Positions 43,561-53,874 of a DNA stretch of 64,000 nucleotides are shown one piece after another (the stretch's first letter is position 1; the number at the start of each line of letters is the position of its first letter). Position numbers and translations under genes: made by a program. Where the stretch lies: assembly GCF_001642475.1 (NCBI RefSeq), contig NW_019173986.1, positions 124,001 to 188,000 of the forward strand. The letters run 5' to 3'. The DNA comes from Fonsecaea monophora. Lineage: Eukaryota > Ascomycota > Eurotiomycetes > Chaetothyriales > Herpotrichiellaceae. A model generated the notes under the pieces. That model did no database searches and was not told where the DNA came from. It worked only from the letters and a program-made list of their open reading frames with translations.

Positions 43561-45089
43561 TCAAAGCTTCGATAGAACACCATTGCTCTCTAAAATTGAG
43601 AGGTGTCCGCGATTGATCTCCGAGATCGTCTTGCACCTGTATGTAAAATCAGAATCTCAGGTACACCATCAATTAGAGGTCATTCTGACAGATTCACTTA
43701 CCCAGCCAAACCCATTGTGAGTTTGAATTCATCGTACAGGAGCTGGATGGCCAGCTCTACCCCTTTTTGGCCGTTGTACTAATATAATGGCGTGAGTTCG
43801 AGGGGATTGCAGACAAGACGGATACTCACTGCCAATCCCCAGATTGGGATTCGTCCGGCAAAGCAGAAATCGGCGCCCAAAGCCAAGGCTTTGAAAATGT
43901 CGGTCCCACGTCGAATCCCGCCGTCGATGGCAATCTTGAGCTTGCCCTTTGCAACGGGGGCGCATTCTCGAAGAGCGTCCAAGGTCGCAGGGACACTGTC
44001 CAGTTGTCGTCCGCCGTGGTTGGAGATGACCACACCGTCCAACCCGTAATGGATAGCAGTGGCCACGTCTTCCGCGGTGTATACTGAAAGAGATAGATCA
44101 GCCTCACAGTTTTCTTGTCTGGAGATTCGACCTACTTCCTTTTATCCACAGCTCCAGGGTTGTGTGACGTTTGACGAATGAGATGGCTTCGTCCCAGTTC
44201 ACACCGTTTTCTTCAAGGGTCGTTAGGACGCTTGCACTGACAGAGTACAGCAGGACACCCACCATAGGCCAATTCATTGTCTCCTCCCTCTAAGTTGCTC
44301 ATGTCGAGGCCTGGAGCAATGTTGGGATATGAGGTGCCTTTCGGCATAGAGAAGGAGTTGCGGAACTCATTCAATCGTCGTCCCAGCATTGGCGCATCAA
44401 CTGTCAGAAGGATAGCCTTATAGCCTGCTTCTGTGGAGATTGTCAGTTACGCCAGCCATGCAGTTGGGAAAACGGAACAAAGTTGTCTGCCACATACGCT
44501 CGGCCCTCTTCAATAGTCGTACGGTCAACTCTTGACTCTTCAGAAGACTGACCTGCATAGCATACGGGTTTGTCCTTCCCTCACTCTGCTTGATAACGTC
44601 TTCCAGCGAGTCAGTCGAGTAGGCGCTGAGTCCCATCGCCACGTTCAGAGCTGCACAGGCCCTTGAAGTACCCACTTCGCCTTCTGGATGAGCAAGTCGA
44701 TGCATAGCCGCGGGGGAGAACCCGAACGGGAATAGCACTTTACTTCCCCATATTGTGGTACTCGTGTCGATTGTGGACACATTGCGCAGAATACGAGGTC
44801 GTATCCGATACCTGTCAAAGGCGGCTTCATTGTCTCGAAGACTGCCGAAACAGAGACGTTGGCTATTTTGACCGATTTCTCCGTCGATTGGAGATCAGAC
44901 CCATAAACTCACGTTATCATGTCCATGGCGCCCTCGTTAAAGTACTCTGTCTGCGTTATTGGCATGGATATAGCTGGGTGCAAGCGTTGTCTAACCTCGA
45001 TACATCTTGGGGAGGTTTTTGGACGCCTTGTCTTTCAGATCGTTGATCGAGAAGACTTCAGGGTCCAGCGTCCGTCCGCGATTCGCCAT
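43561..45089 (-). CDS. FMN-dependent 2-hydroxyacid oxidase/dehydrogenase
   Basis: Eight exons: 45089-44996, 44946-44913, 44841-44498, 44430-44263, 44210-44136, 44083-43830, 43778-43702 and 43636-43561, giving 373 residues, the normal family length. It starts MANRGRTLDPEVFSINDLKD. Conserved pieces are YFNEGAMDMIT, FDRYRIRPRILRNVS, KVLFPFGFSPAAMHRLAHP, AGYKAILLTVDAPMLGRRLNE, and the FMN/active-site segment GVVISNHGGRQLD with catalytic His261 and Arg264, then IAIDGGIRRGTDIFKALALG. Glycolate and lactate oxidases oxidise the alpha-hydroxyl via FMN and pass electrons to O2. Where plant glycolate oxidase has the FFQLYVYK tyrosine, this protein has AMQVSLLKS, as fungal members often differ there, so substrate preference is open. 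No peroxisomal C-terminal signal is seen (ends VLSKL). The first intron donor GTTAGA is weak. Confidence 0.88.
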
Positions 45090-45909
45090 GGTATGGTCTC
45101 CGAGTCCTACGACAAGACAGTCCGATGTTTGCAATTCTTGTAAAGGTTTCGTCCCCTGTTTGACAGTCTTATCGCAAGTGTTTTCATGGCTTAAATACCT
45201 GTGTGACACCAACGATAGCTGAGGCTCAGATTGCTCCGCGCCCTTCAAGTCAAGCGGACGAAGCTCCGTGTTGGTGATGTCCATGCCACATATGGCAACG
45301 CCCCACTTTGAGGACAAGTCCGACATGTGCTTTTCAGAAGCGTTATCTCGGACTAATAGTCAAGCAAGGGAAATGCTAAGGTTGGGGACCCAATTGAGCT
45401 GCCGCAGGAGGACAACCTCTATTGGGTTTCCGATACTCATTCTTCCTGCTGGTCTGCGCGCACGAATAGCAACAAAACATAAGCTGTCCTTCATTAGGAT
45501 CTTTGACAGCCATTGTGCAGTTCATGGCATCCGAGGCGAGATCAAGCCTTTGATTTTGATTGCTCGTGTTGGCGATCTCTGTTTGATTGGATGCAGCTTC
45601 TGATATCTTTTTGACATTCGTGACGTTACTGGACGCGGAGGCGAATATCCCCAGATAGCCGCTTAGGGGATAAACTCCTATCGCTCCTGCCCTTCGTCCG
45701 ATCTACGAGTAAATAGAGATTTTGTCGTCACTGAATGACATGGTTAGGAGGCGGTATCGCTGTATATTTGCGGCATGGCCACCGTTTGTCCTCAAGTCAT
45801 TTTCTGCTATGTGACTTACCTGCGAATGCCGCTCCTGGGCCTCGAACTCTTACAGACCTTAGTCTTGTCAAGAGTCGTTCGGTGCTCACGGAACGAGCAC
45901 ACCTGCGCA
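45090..45909. other. promoter of the hydroxyacid oxidase gene; no other gene certain
   Basis: Upstream region shared with the 3' end of the small gene at 45910-46383. If the alternative acceptor of that gene is used, its coding end would move to 45816. Confidence 0.4.
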
Positions 45910-46383
45910 TCAGCTCAAAGTCTCCTACGACGGAGAAAATTGATGTACTAGTAATCAGTCAATCTCTTACCGAGTCCGCCTGCAACCGACAGTTCGCTGC
46001 CTTCGCTTCGAATGAGTAGGCGATATATATGGCAAACACTGGTGTATCAGTCATAGGCGTAACTCTGTCGGCAGAGCAGACTTTGAACGAAGACATCGAT
46101 ATTGGTAATTTCCAAGAGCGTTGTGAAAGGAGCGTCTCTGTGACCATTTGGAAGCCCTGGTGACCAACGTGAACCCGTGCCAATTGCTTACTCCACGCAA
46201 CGAAATACTCTCTTTCGGCACGTGTATCCGCAACGACTACTTGATCAGGCTGTTGCTTTATTAAGTCAGTACGGGCACCAGTGGCCCCACCAATATCCTT
46301 CTCCAGACAGCGTAGTTATCGTCAAAGAAGTGCTTAGTAATGGCAGCTACTTCCAGCCAGTCAACCAGAACGTCCGTAGGCAT
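45910..46383 (-). CDS. small spliced gene, unknown function
   Basis: A proposed gene of three exons: 46383-46291, 46249-45971 and 45924-45910, giving 128 residues. The protein begins MPTDVLVDWLEVAAITKHFF and continues through VWRRILPDQVVVADTRAERE, VHVGHQGFQMVTETLLSQ and FAIYIAYSFEAKAANC. Alternating helix and strand-like segments give a faint resemblance to SnoaL/NTF2-like small enzymes, which I cannot confirm. The first intron is very short (41 nt, GTGGGG...CTGAC...CAG), so a frameshifted pseudogene is an alternative. A second acceptor would give a longer C-terminus ending at 45816. It is divergent from the PRISE-type pseudogene across 348 bp. Confidence 0.4.
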
Positions 46384-46731
46384 CGTGGAAGTTGCAAGTA
46401 GTAATAAGTGGATAGGCGTCAAAAGCGACCACGTGACTGAATATTGTTATTTCCTCTATGAGAGATCGGTAGAAGTCGCGAATGAGCAGGATGCGTTGTG
46501 ATACTTTACGTCGAACCATGGTTTGCTCACAGCGTTCATCCTAAATCTCAGGAATGTGGCGTCTAATGGTACCCTGCTTACAGCATCATGCAAGCAGACG
46601 TGTTGCTGCAATTGCTGGAATATAGGTCGGCCTTCGAGAGACACATTGGGTATAAGAGAGCTGGTCTCTGTCACCACGCCCCTTCGCCTCATTCCCCTTC
46701 AATTTCATGAGAGCATTTCAGTGTATTGAAA

Positions 46732-48050
46732 ATGTCGCAAACAGTCGTCTCGAAAGGAATCTTTCATGGCCTCCCGACCTTTCCAGAGCTTGAAGGAAAG
46801 AGATTGCGGATAATCGTGACGGGGGCGAATGGCATCTCTGGTTCGGCAATGACCAAGTTGTTGAGTGAAGCTCCTGAGAGATGGGAGAAGATCTATGCTC
46901 TGTCACGCCGCCCTCCAACGGGTCAAACACCACCTCGTGTCGAGCATATCGCAGTAGATTTCTTGAGAGCACTCTGGAAGGAATTGCTCAGGTCCTAAAG
47001 GACAAGCGAGTTGAAGCGTAAGGTCTTCCATCCCAACCTTGATCTAGCTGACTGACAGGCAGGGATTATGTGTACTTCGCGTCATATATCCAACCACCTC
47101 CTCTTCAAGGCCAGAGCTTGTGGAGCGACATCGAAGAAACAACCAAGCAGAATATGGCTCTGTTGTCTAACTTCCTCAGTGCCTTACCGTTGGCAAACAT
47201 ATTCCCAAAGCGTATTTTGCTCCAGACAGGTGCGAAATACTATGGCGTGCATCTTGGACCAACAGCCATCCCCATGGGAGAAGAAGATCCTCGGCATGGA
47301 ATCCAGGGAAACTTCTATTTTCCCTAGGAAGATCTCCTCGATAAATTTTGCGAGAAGAACAACACCAGCTGCGTGGTTACTCGACCATGCTTTATTCTTG
47401 GTGCTGTTGAGAGCGCAGCCATGAATATACTGTGGCCTCTGTCGGTTTACGCCGCCATTCAGGCTCATCTAGGACTTCCGCTGCTATTTCCAGGGGATGT
47501 CGCAGCGTGGGATGTTGTCAAGCATCAGTCGATGTCCACCTTGATAGCATACCACGCTGAATGGGCGCTTTTGACTTCCCAGGCTGGTAATCTAGCACTC
47601 AACCAGTGTGACGATAGTGCCTTCGCCTGGGGAAAGTTTTGGCCAACGCTTGCCGATTGGTACCAGACAACCGCAAGTGGGCCAGCAAGCGATGCCGATG
47701 CATACACAACCATTACCATGCCTTACCCTGTCCCACCTCGTGGATTCGGCGGACCTGGTATTGTGAAAGCTTCATTCAGTTTTCTTGAGTGGAGCAAAAA
47801 GCCTGAGGTATTGGCAGCTTGGGAGGTATTGAAATCGAAGCATGGGCTCAAGTATAACCCCTTTGGTGACAGGGCTATGGATGCTTTTGGCCTCATCAAC
47901 GGGGAGCTTCTTGGAGGATGGGGTCGAGTCATCAGCATGGACCGCAATCGCCAGTTGGGTTGGCATGGCTTCGTGTGTACAAAAGAAGCTATCAAGCAGG
48001 TGCTGACTGAGATGGCCAGTCTTAAGATGGTTCCTCCGATGTTGGCTTGA
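46732..48050 (+). pseudogene. PRISE-type SDR (progesterone 5-beta-reductase/iridoid synthase-like), disabled
   Basis: Starts at MSQTVVSKGIFHGLP with the NADPH motif IIVTGANGISGSAM. The family pattern is followed closely: FASYIQPPPL, PKRILLQTGAKYYGVHLGP, VVTRPCFILGAVESAAMNI, HAEWALLTSQAGNLALN, RQLGWHGFVCTKEAIKQV and KMVPPMLA at the end. Two lesions break it. Near 46966 one base is missing, shifting the frame between AVDFL and STLEGIAQVL. At 47325-47327 a TAG stands where family members have Gln in a FPQEDLL context, a simple CAG to TAG change. A normal intron (47018-47062, GTAAGG...CTGAC...CAG) is intact. The remaining frame is clean to 48050, so inactivation looks recent. A sequencing error could explain one lesion but hardly both. 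Confidence 0.85.
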
Positions 48051-49232
48051 GGTAGTAGGAAATGGCAATTTGTACCTGCATTTTGGCATCACCCGAAGGC
48101 GAATCAATTCTCCTAATCAAACCAATCCACTTGCGGAACAGGCGAGGTTGGAGGACAGAGGCCGTTCAGGGGCAGAAGGGCTCACGGTCCCTCACAGGGC
48201 CGTCAGACCACACGCATATACCTAGATACTGTGGGTATGTGCTCTGTTCTCCTGCAGATCCTCTCGCACAGGGGTGGGTATGTTGGCCCTGAGACAGATA
48301 CGCTATGTTGAGCGGTGGCTTCGCGGAAGCGATATAACTGGCCGCCGGGGAGAAATTTGAGGAGGTCAGGGCGTTAGGGGACAATCTCGGTATGGTTGAT
48401 AGCTGGCACCAGGCACCCACAGGGGCGCGAGGGCCTAATCATAGTCGTACTTGTACATATGTCAGTCAAACGCAAACCCCCACTCTTTGAAGATGCTAGT
48501 GAGGAATTCAACGGGATGACAGAACCACCATCAATTAAAAGAATTTTGGAATCATGCCGTCGCTCTCCCACTCTGACACCGCCACTGCAACACAATAGAA
48601 CTTTCGACAGACAACGACGTAGCACTTGGTACGGTAAAAGAGAATGTGTGCGATGAATGGGGTCACGACAGGTAATTTGGTGCAACCAGTAACCAACAGC
48701 CAACCAAGCATGCGAGAACTTTTACCGCGTACTCGGTAGTGTGGGACGGAAATGAGAACGCCAAGGGGTAAAATAAGTGTCAGACTGAAAGGCTTAACGA
48801 GTATGCGTGGCATATTTCGCCAGTGTAGTGTGTCAGACAGTGCAATCACGTCTGTCAGACAGGATTTCCTTTTTTCGATGCCACCCTGAGTTCTTCAAGG
48901 TTTACGCTTTCGCAAACCGACCCTCATGCGACATGAACGGCGCCCAAAGTTTGGGTTTCAAGGGGCCAAAAATAAATCGATCAGCCCTGGACATGCCCGA
49001 ACAGTTGTACTACTCTCCCGGTGGCCTTGACCTGCCAGTGAGGCATTTGGTCACAACCACACACACAACACACGAGCGCCACTATGGCCTCTACCAGGTC
49101 TCTGTTGAGCCTCCCTCCTTGCTCTCTCAAACCACCATTCCCTCCAAGAGTTCTTCGATACCATCCACCTCTGGACAGCCCTTTACTGTCTGAACAGTCC
49201 ATGGCATTATCAGATCTATCTCCATTGTCGTG
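48051..49232. other. 1.2-kb gene-free region
   Basis: 3' flank of the PRISE pseudogene and promoter of the DUF3433 gene. Several open frames were checked; none looks coding. Confidence 0.5.
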
Positions 49233-52200
49233 ATGGATACATTTCGACCACGAGGCTATTCGCGCCTTATTTTCGGCAGTCCGAAGCCTCCCCACGGCTC
49301 TGTCCCCGACATTGAACTTGAAAACTCTCGAAATGGATCGAACTGGATACAAGGTGAGCACTCTCCGGGTTCGGCGTTGCTCGTTCCTACAGACATATCA
49401 AAACCCGAAGAATCGCGCCATCGGCTAAATACACACTGGAATCCGTTCTTCTTGAGACCTTGGATTCTGATCGCTTTTGCCCTCTTTTTCGTGGCCGTCA
49501 TTGTTGCTTTGCAAGTGGTGTACACGGTTTCGCAGAACAATTATGGAATTGCGACGAGCAGTGATGAAAATCATTATTTGTGGACTTACGGTCCAACCGC
49601 TGTATTTGTGGTTGTTACGGTCCTCTGGCGTCAAGTCGATTACGCCGCAAAATCTATTCAACCCTGGGCAGAAATGGCAAAAGGCCCTCAGCGAGCAGAG
49701 AACAGTCTTCTCCTTGATTATGTCACGCCGCTCCAGCTCTCGTCGCTCTGGAGATCTCTACGACGCGGTCACTTCGCCGTCTCCTCTAGCATTATTGTCT
49801 TCGTGCTGATCAAAGTTATCACTGTCTTAAGCACTGGGATGTTCAGTCTCCAGTCAGTCCAGAGAAACGATGTCCCAACCTCAATGGCTCTCAACAATAC
49901 CTTTGTTGGTACAGACTTTGATCACGCAGCATCCGTCGACTCGAGGGCTGCGTTTGTAGCCTACGGCCACAAGGCCTACAATATCAGCCTGCCTGTCGGT
50001 ACAACAGACCAACATGCTGTTCAGAGTTTTGCTCCCAGAGACGGATTTGTCAACGGCAGTCTAACATATTCTGCTGATGTTGACGCTTTCAGCGCCAATC
50101 TCAGCTGCGAATCTGGAATACTCAAATACACCGTTGCTGCGGACAGACGTAGTAATGCACCGATATCAATGTACTACAACACATCGGTGACACTTCCAGA
50201 CTGCCAGATATTCAATGCATACCTTGATGCCCCAGATTGGTATTATTTGCAAAACGACACTGCCCATCGATTTGGCTACCGAGCATCAATTCAGAATGTA
50301 ACATGCTCCAATCTTCCACCGGACGATCCTACAAGGTTCCGGTTCATGATCGCGGCGACATATTCGGAAGGCTTCAGCCAGAACAATCATACTTTACTAG
50401 ACTCATCCAACATCGTCTGCATTCCCTCCTACTCAATCCAGTCGGCCCTAGTCACACTTGACCCTCAGGGGAACGTCCATTCCGTCAATATGACAGGAAA
50501 TGGACGTGGACTCAATGGTCTCAGCGCTGTTGACATTGCTGACGGAGTTCTGGCAACGACGCAGCAAGCCAGTACAATTTCCACTTCGACGTCGGATAAC
50601 GTCACCTTGGATGTCTTCACGACTATGATGCAACAAGATACAGTCAACTTCAAGGTCGAAGATCTCCTCGAGCCTTCTTACCTCAATACAACTGCTAATA
50701 GGATATATGGGAAAATCGCAGCACAAGTCGCCAATCTTTATCTGCTTTCTGATGCAGCTCAAGATACGAAGCCGATTGTAGAGGGAACAATTTCGAAGGA
50801 CGAGAGCCGTCTGATCGCGAGACAGATCCCAATCAGAGTCATGCAAGCTGTCGCTGCACTGATGGTCTTGCTCATTGTTCTCATCTTATGTGTCCGCCCA
50901 AGGGGCGTGGTACCAAGGAGTGTCGACTCGATTGCTGCGGTTGCCGCAATTCTTGCGCGCAGCCCGGCACTGGAGGCTCGTCTTCGAGGTACTGGTCACC
51001 GAAGCTTGGGTGAGCTTCGCGAGATCCTCGCTCCACACAGGTTCATGACTGCCACGGGATATGAAGATGGTGCCCGAACCTTCTCCATTCAAATGGTCAC
51101 CGGAGCCGAATCAGGACTACATGGATCACCACCAGACCGCGGCGACTCGGCTCCTCTGGACATCAAATGGACCCGACCTTTCATCCTGCGCAGAATTGGC
51201 ATGACATCGACTATCTTAGCTTCCATCGCCGCCATCATCACATTGGAAGTCCTTTTGTCGCAATCACAAGCGCATAACGGTCTCGGCAACGTCAGCGACG
51301 ACAGCGCGACCAGATACTCCTGGTTGTATGTCCCAGTCTTGGTATTTCTTCTGTTAGCGACTCTCTTCAACATAATGGACTTCGAGATCGAATTCACCGA
51401 GTCGTTCCACGCCCTAGCAAAAGCCGACTGCGAAGCCAGCTCTTCAATGCTTTGGTACCCGCTGAGACACATATCTCTCCACGCCACTTATAATGGTCTC
51501 CGGCACAGCCGCTTTGCCTTGACTGCAGCATCTGTATCGGCTGTTCTTGCTCCTCTGCTCACCATCATCGTGTCGGGCCTATTCACCACCAAGGCAACCA
51601 GTCAAGACATTTCGGTCCAGGTTGATGCTCTGGACTGGTTTAATACCACCACATTAGCGATCACTTCCACGAATGTCCCACTCCTCGTCATCGAAGGTAA
51701 CATGTCATACCCCCAGTGGACGTACTCTGAAGTTGCCATGCCCCAACTCCGCCTCAAAGGCGACAATGCAAACAATCTGCTTGGCCAAAGCGGAACCATA
51801 TCTGTGGACACACCAGCGATCCGTGGAGCAACGACCTGCAACATTGTTCCTCAGGACCGAATCGTGAATACTACGCTTAGTAGCGGTTTCCTCTCTTCCA
51901 ACATCAGCACACCGGATGGCTGCGGGAACACAGGCTCAATCGACTCTGCATATATTTGGCTCTCCTCCTCCATGCAAGTCCCAGTAAACACGTCCGGATA
52001 CTTTGGTTCGACGTTGGTGTTAGGATTTCTTGATACCTGCCCTACGCTTGCCTTATATTACGGCCACGTCACAGACAACCAAATCGATGACTTCATCCCG
52101 GTCCTGTGCACGCAATATCTGGAGCGGGTCCAGGTCAATGCGACCTTCAATCTGCCGGACTTCTCAATTTCCTCTGATCCGGTGGTGCATCCTGGCTCGG

Positions 52201-52943
52201 CACTCAAGTTTTCCGACTATTATACTGGGTTTCCTACCCTGCAGGTTTTAAATATCACATCGACCGCTGACGAGCTTGACGAGACGTTTAATGCCATGGT
52301 TTATGGCAAGGATGGAACCCCGACGAGTGAGCTGTTGGATGGGAGCAAGCTGATTGCATCGTACACGCACTTGTACCGCCAGTACATGGCCCAAGTTGTC
52401 AACACCTTCCTCCGTGCAGATTTCTCTACGCTGTCCAACAATGAGACCGAAACTGTGGTCAATCCTCTGCAGGCAGCATATGTCAATCCTCGTCATTTTC
52501 GTCTCGTGCAGTCACCCCTGTCCACCCACTTGTTAGTAGGTGTGGTGGGTGTATTGTTGATATGTGCGCTTGTGGTGTTCATTACGAATGACATGCGAAA
52601 TGTTCTGCCTAAACCTATTGGGAGCATCGCCGCCGTGGCAAGCTTGCTGGCAGGTTCCCGTATCGTGGACCCGAAATCTGGCATGGTTCCCCCGGGTTCA
52701 GAATACTGGTCGGATGAGGAATGGGAGAAGAAGGGTATCTGGCAGAGTGAGATGTTTAGGATGGGTTGGTGGAATAAGTTCCAGCAACCGGTCGACTCAT
52801 GGAGTGGGAAAGGGCTGGACAAGACAACAGTGAGGTTGCGTGACCGCCAGTTTAATGATTTTAGCGACGCAGAGAGTCTGGAACGTCCTCCGTCCTTCAG
52901 GATTGATGCCCGCCCGAAAGCTGAGGGACTCGATCGCCTCTGA
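49233..52943 (+). CDS. DUF3433 multi-pass membrane protein, internally duplicated
   Basis: A single 1236-codon frame from MDTFRPRGYSRL. It matches the fungal DUF3433 pattern: a short cytosolic N-terminus, membrane helices (PWILIAFALFFVAVIVALQV), LWTYGPTAVFVVVTVLW, then QVDYAAKSIQPWAEMAKGP, SLLLDYVTPLQLSSLWRSLR and HFAVSSSIIVFVLIKVITV. A large extracellular/lumenal region rich in N-glycosylation sequons follows, closed by a helix and PRSVDSIAAVAAILARSP. The whole unit repeats: the second copy has FNIMDFEIEFTESFHALAKA, SSMLWYPLRHISLHATYNGL, and ends PKPIGSIAAVASLLAGS. The tail (about 110 residues) is cytosolic. The family is found in the plasma membrane or wall-facing compartments of Pezizomycotina and has no known function. 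Confidence 0.88.
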   Translation: MDTFRPRGYSRLIFGSPKPPHGSVPDIELENSRNGSNWIQGEHSPGSALLVPTDISKPEESRHRLNTHWNPFFLRPWILIAFALFFVAVIVALQVVYTVSQNNYGIATSSDENHYLWTYGPTAVFVVVTVLWRQVDYAAKSIQPWAEMAKGPQRAENSLLLDYVTPLQLSSLWRSLRRGHFAVSSSIIVFVLIKVITVLSTGMFSLQSVQRNDVPTSMALNNTFVGTDFDHAASVDSRAAFVAYGHKAYNISLPVGTTDQHAVQSFAPRDGFVNGSLTYSADVDAFSANLSCESGILKYTVAADRRSNAPISMYYNTSVTLPDCQIFNAYLDAPDWYYLQNDTAHRFGYRASIQNVTCSNLPPDDPTRFRFMIAATYSEGFSQNNHTLLDSSNIVCIPSYSIQSALVTLDPQGNVHSVNMTGNGRGLNGLSAVDIADGVLATTQQASTISTSTSDNVTLDVFTTMMQQDTVNFKVEDLLEPSYLNTTANRIYGKIAAQVANLYLLSDAAQDTKPIVEGTISKDESRLIARQIPIRVMQAVAALMVLLIVLILCVRPRGVVPRSVDSIAAVAAILARSPALEARLRGTGHRSLGELREILAPHRFMTATGYEDGARTFSIQMVTGAESGLHGSPPDRGDSAPLDIKWTRPFILRRIGMTSTILASIAAIITLEVLLSQSQAHNGLGNVSDDSATRYSWLYVPVLVFLLLATLFNIMDFEIEFTESFHALAKADCEASSSMLWYPLRHISLHATYNGLRHSRFALTAASVSAVLAPLLTIIVSGLFTTKATSQDISVQVDALDWFNTTTLAITSTNVPLLVIEGNMSYPQWTYSEVAMPQLRLKGDNANNLLGQSGTISVDTPAIRGATTCNIVPQDRIVNTTLSSGFLSSNISTPDGCGNTGSIDSAYIWLSSSMQVPVNTSGYFGSTLVLGFLDTCPTLALYYGHVTDNQIDDFIPVLCTQYLERVQVNATFNLPDFSISSDPVVHPGSALKFSDYYTGFPTLQVLNITSTADELDETFNAMVYGKDGTPTSELLDGSKLIASYTHLYRQYMAQVVNTFLRADFSTLSNNETETVVNPLQAAYVNPRHFRLVQSPLSTHLLVGVVGVLLICALVVFITNDMRNVLPKPIGSIAAVASLLAGSRIVDPKSGMVPPGSEYWSDEEWEKKGIWQSEMFRMGWWNKFQQPVDSWSGKGLDKTTVRLRDRQFNDFSDAESLERPPSFRIDARPKAEGLDRL

Positions 52944-53160
52944 ATGGCCAAAGGTACGGCGAACGACCTTGGGATAGCGTGAATGAGAATTTCCACAATC
53001 TTCAACCCAGCACCTCGCCTCTAGATCCCGTTTTTACGACGCAGCATTCGTCTGACAGTGACAAAACCTGTTTGGGGGGTGTCTACCTCGAACAATTATC
53101 GTTGTGGAACAAGTCTGCGGAAGCCGAGAGCGAAGCATGCTTCGCCATGTCGCCCGTCAG

Positions 53161-53874
53161 TTATAGCACATGGATACTGGTTTTGGGTCCCAAGGGCGGC
53201 AATTCGGGCATCGTTGAAGGCCCACAGAAATATCCTGCCGGTCCAAGAGGTTTGGGATCATCGAGATCAATGACCATGTCAAACCAGGTATACGGCGCGC
53301 GGTCGGCGGAGTTGGTCGCCGTATGTGCTCCGACGTTGGCTTGCAAGGTAGGCTTTGGGACACTTTCCGTTATTTTGGGTTCTTTTGTCTGGTCTTTGCC
53401 TTGGTTACTGGTCTCTCGCTCGGCCATGTTCTCATGTGGCTCTGGTGTCTGGGTATCTGCTGTCTCTTCCCCAGAACTGATGGGGTCGGGATCAGGATTC
53501 TGCCCATTCGCACTCATCTCAACGGGTCGATTTGGTTCGTCATCACGCCCGTCGCTTCTGTCATCCTGTTCGTCATGTGCTGGGTCGGTTACGTGCGACG
53601 CTGGGGATTGTTTCTGATGTTCATCTTCATGAGTAGAGGCTCCGTCGCCTCGCGCTGCAGGATCTTGCTGGGTCTCATCTTCCCCCGAGATATCCTCTGT
53701 GTTTCTCGAAGCAGTGTCGGCGGAAGGTAAGTTTTCCTCGTGCATCTGCTGTGAATCCGTCCCTTCAGGAACAGACGTCGCTTGACCAGAGTGGAAGAGA
53801 CCCCATCCTTCTTGTTCCTCCTCCGGCGCGGGAGCTGCTGGCTGCTTTTTCGGTCGCGATGCGGACTGGCCCAT
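53161..53874 (-). CDS. acidic disordered protein, likely N-myristoylated
   Basis: A 237-residue frame starting MGQSASRPKKQPAAP (ATG 53874). The frame opens earlier at an ATG at 53946, but the MGxxxS start is an excellent N-myristoylation signal followed by a basic patch, which favours the internal ATG. Residues 25-180 are highly acidic and rich in Glu, Asp, Ser, Gln and His, without predicted fold. Only the last 45 residues look ordered (YTWFDMVIDLDDPKPLGPAG, then MPELPPLGPKTSIHVL). Such proteins often attach to membranes as adaptors. No family recognised. Confidence 0.6.
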   Translation of the reverse strand: MGQSASRPKKQPAAPAPEEEQEGWGLFHSGQATSVPEGTDSQQMHEENLPSADTASRNTEDISGEDETQQDPAARGDGASTHEDEHQKQSPASHVTDPAHDEQDDRSDGRDDEPNRPVEMSANGQNPDPDPISSGEETADTQTPEPHENMAERETSNQGKDQTKEPKITESVPKPTLQANVGAHTATNSADRAPYTWFDMVIDLDDPKPLGPAGYFCGPSTMPELPPLGPKTSIHVL

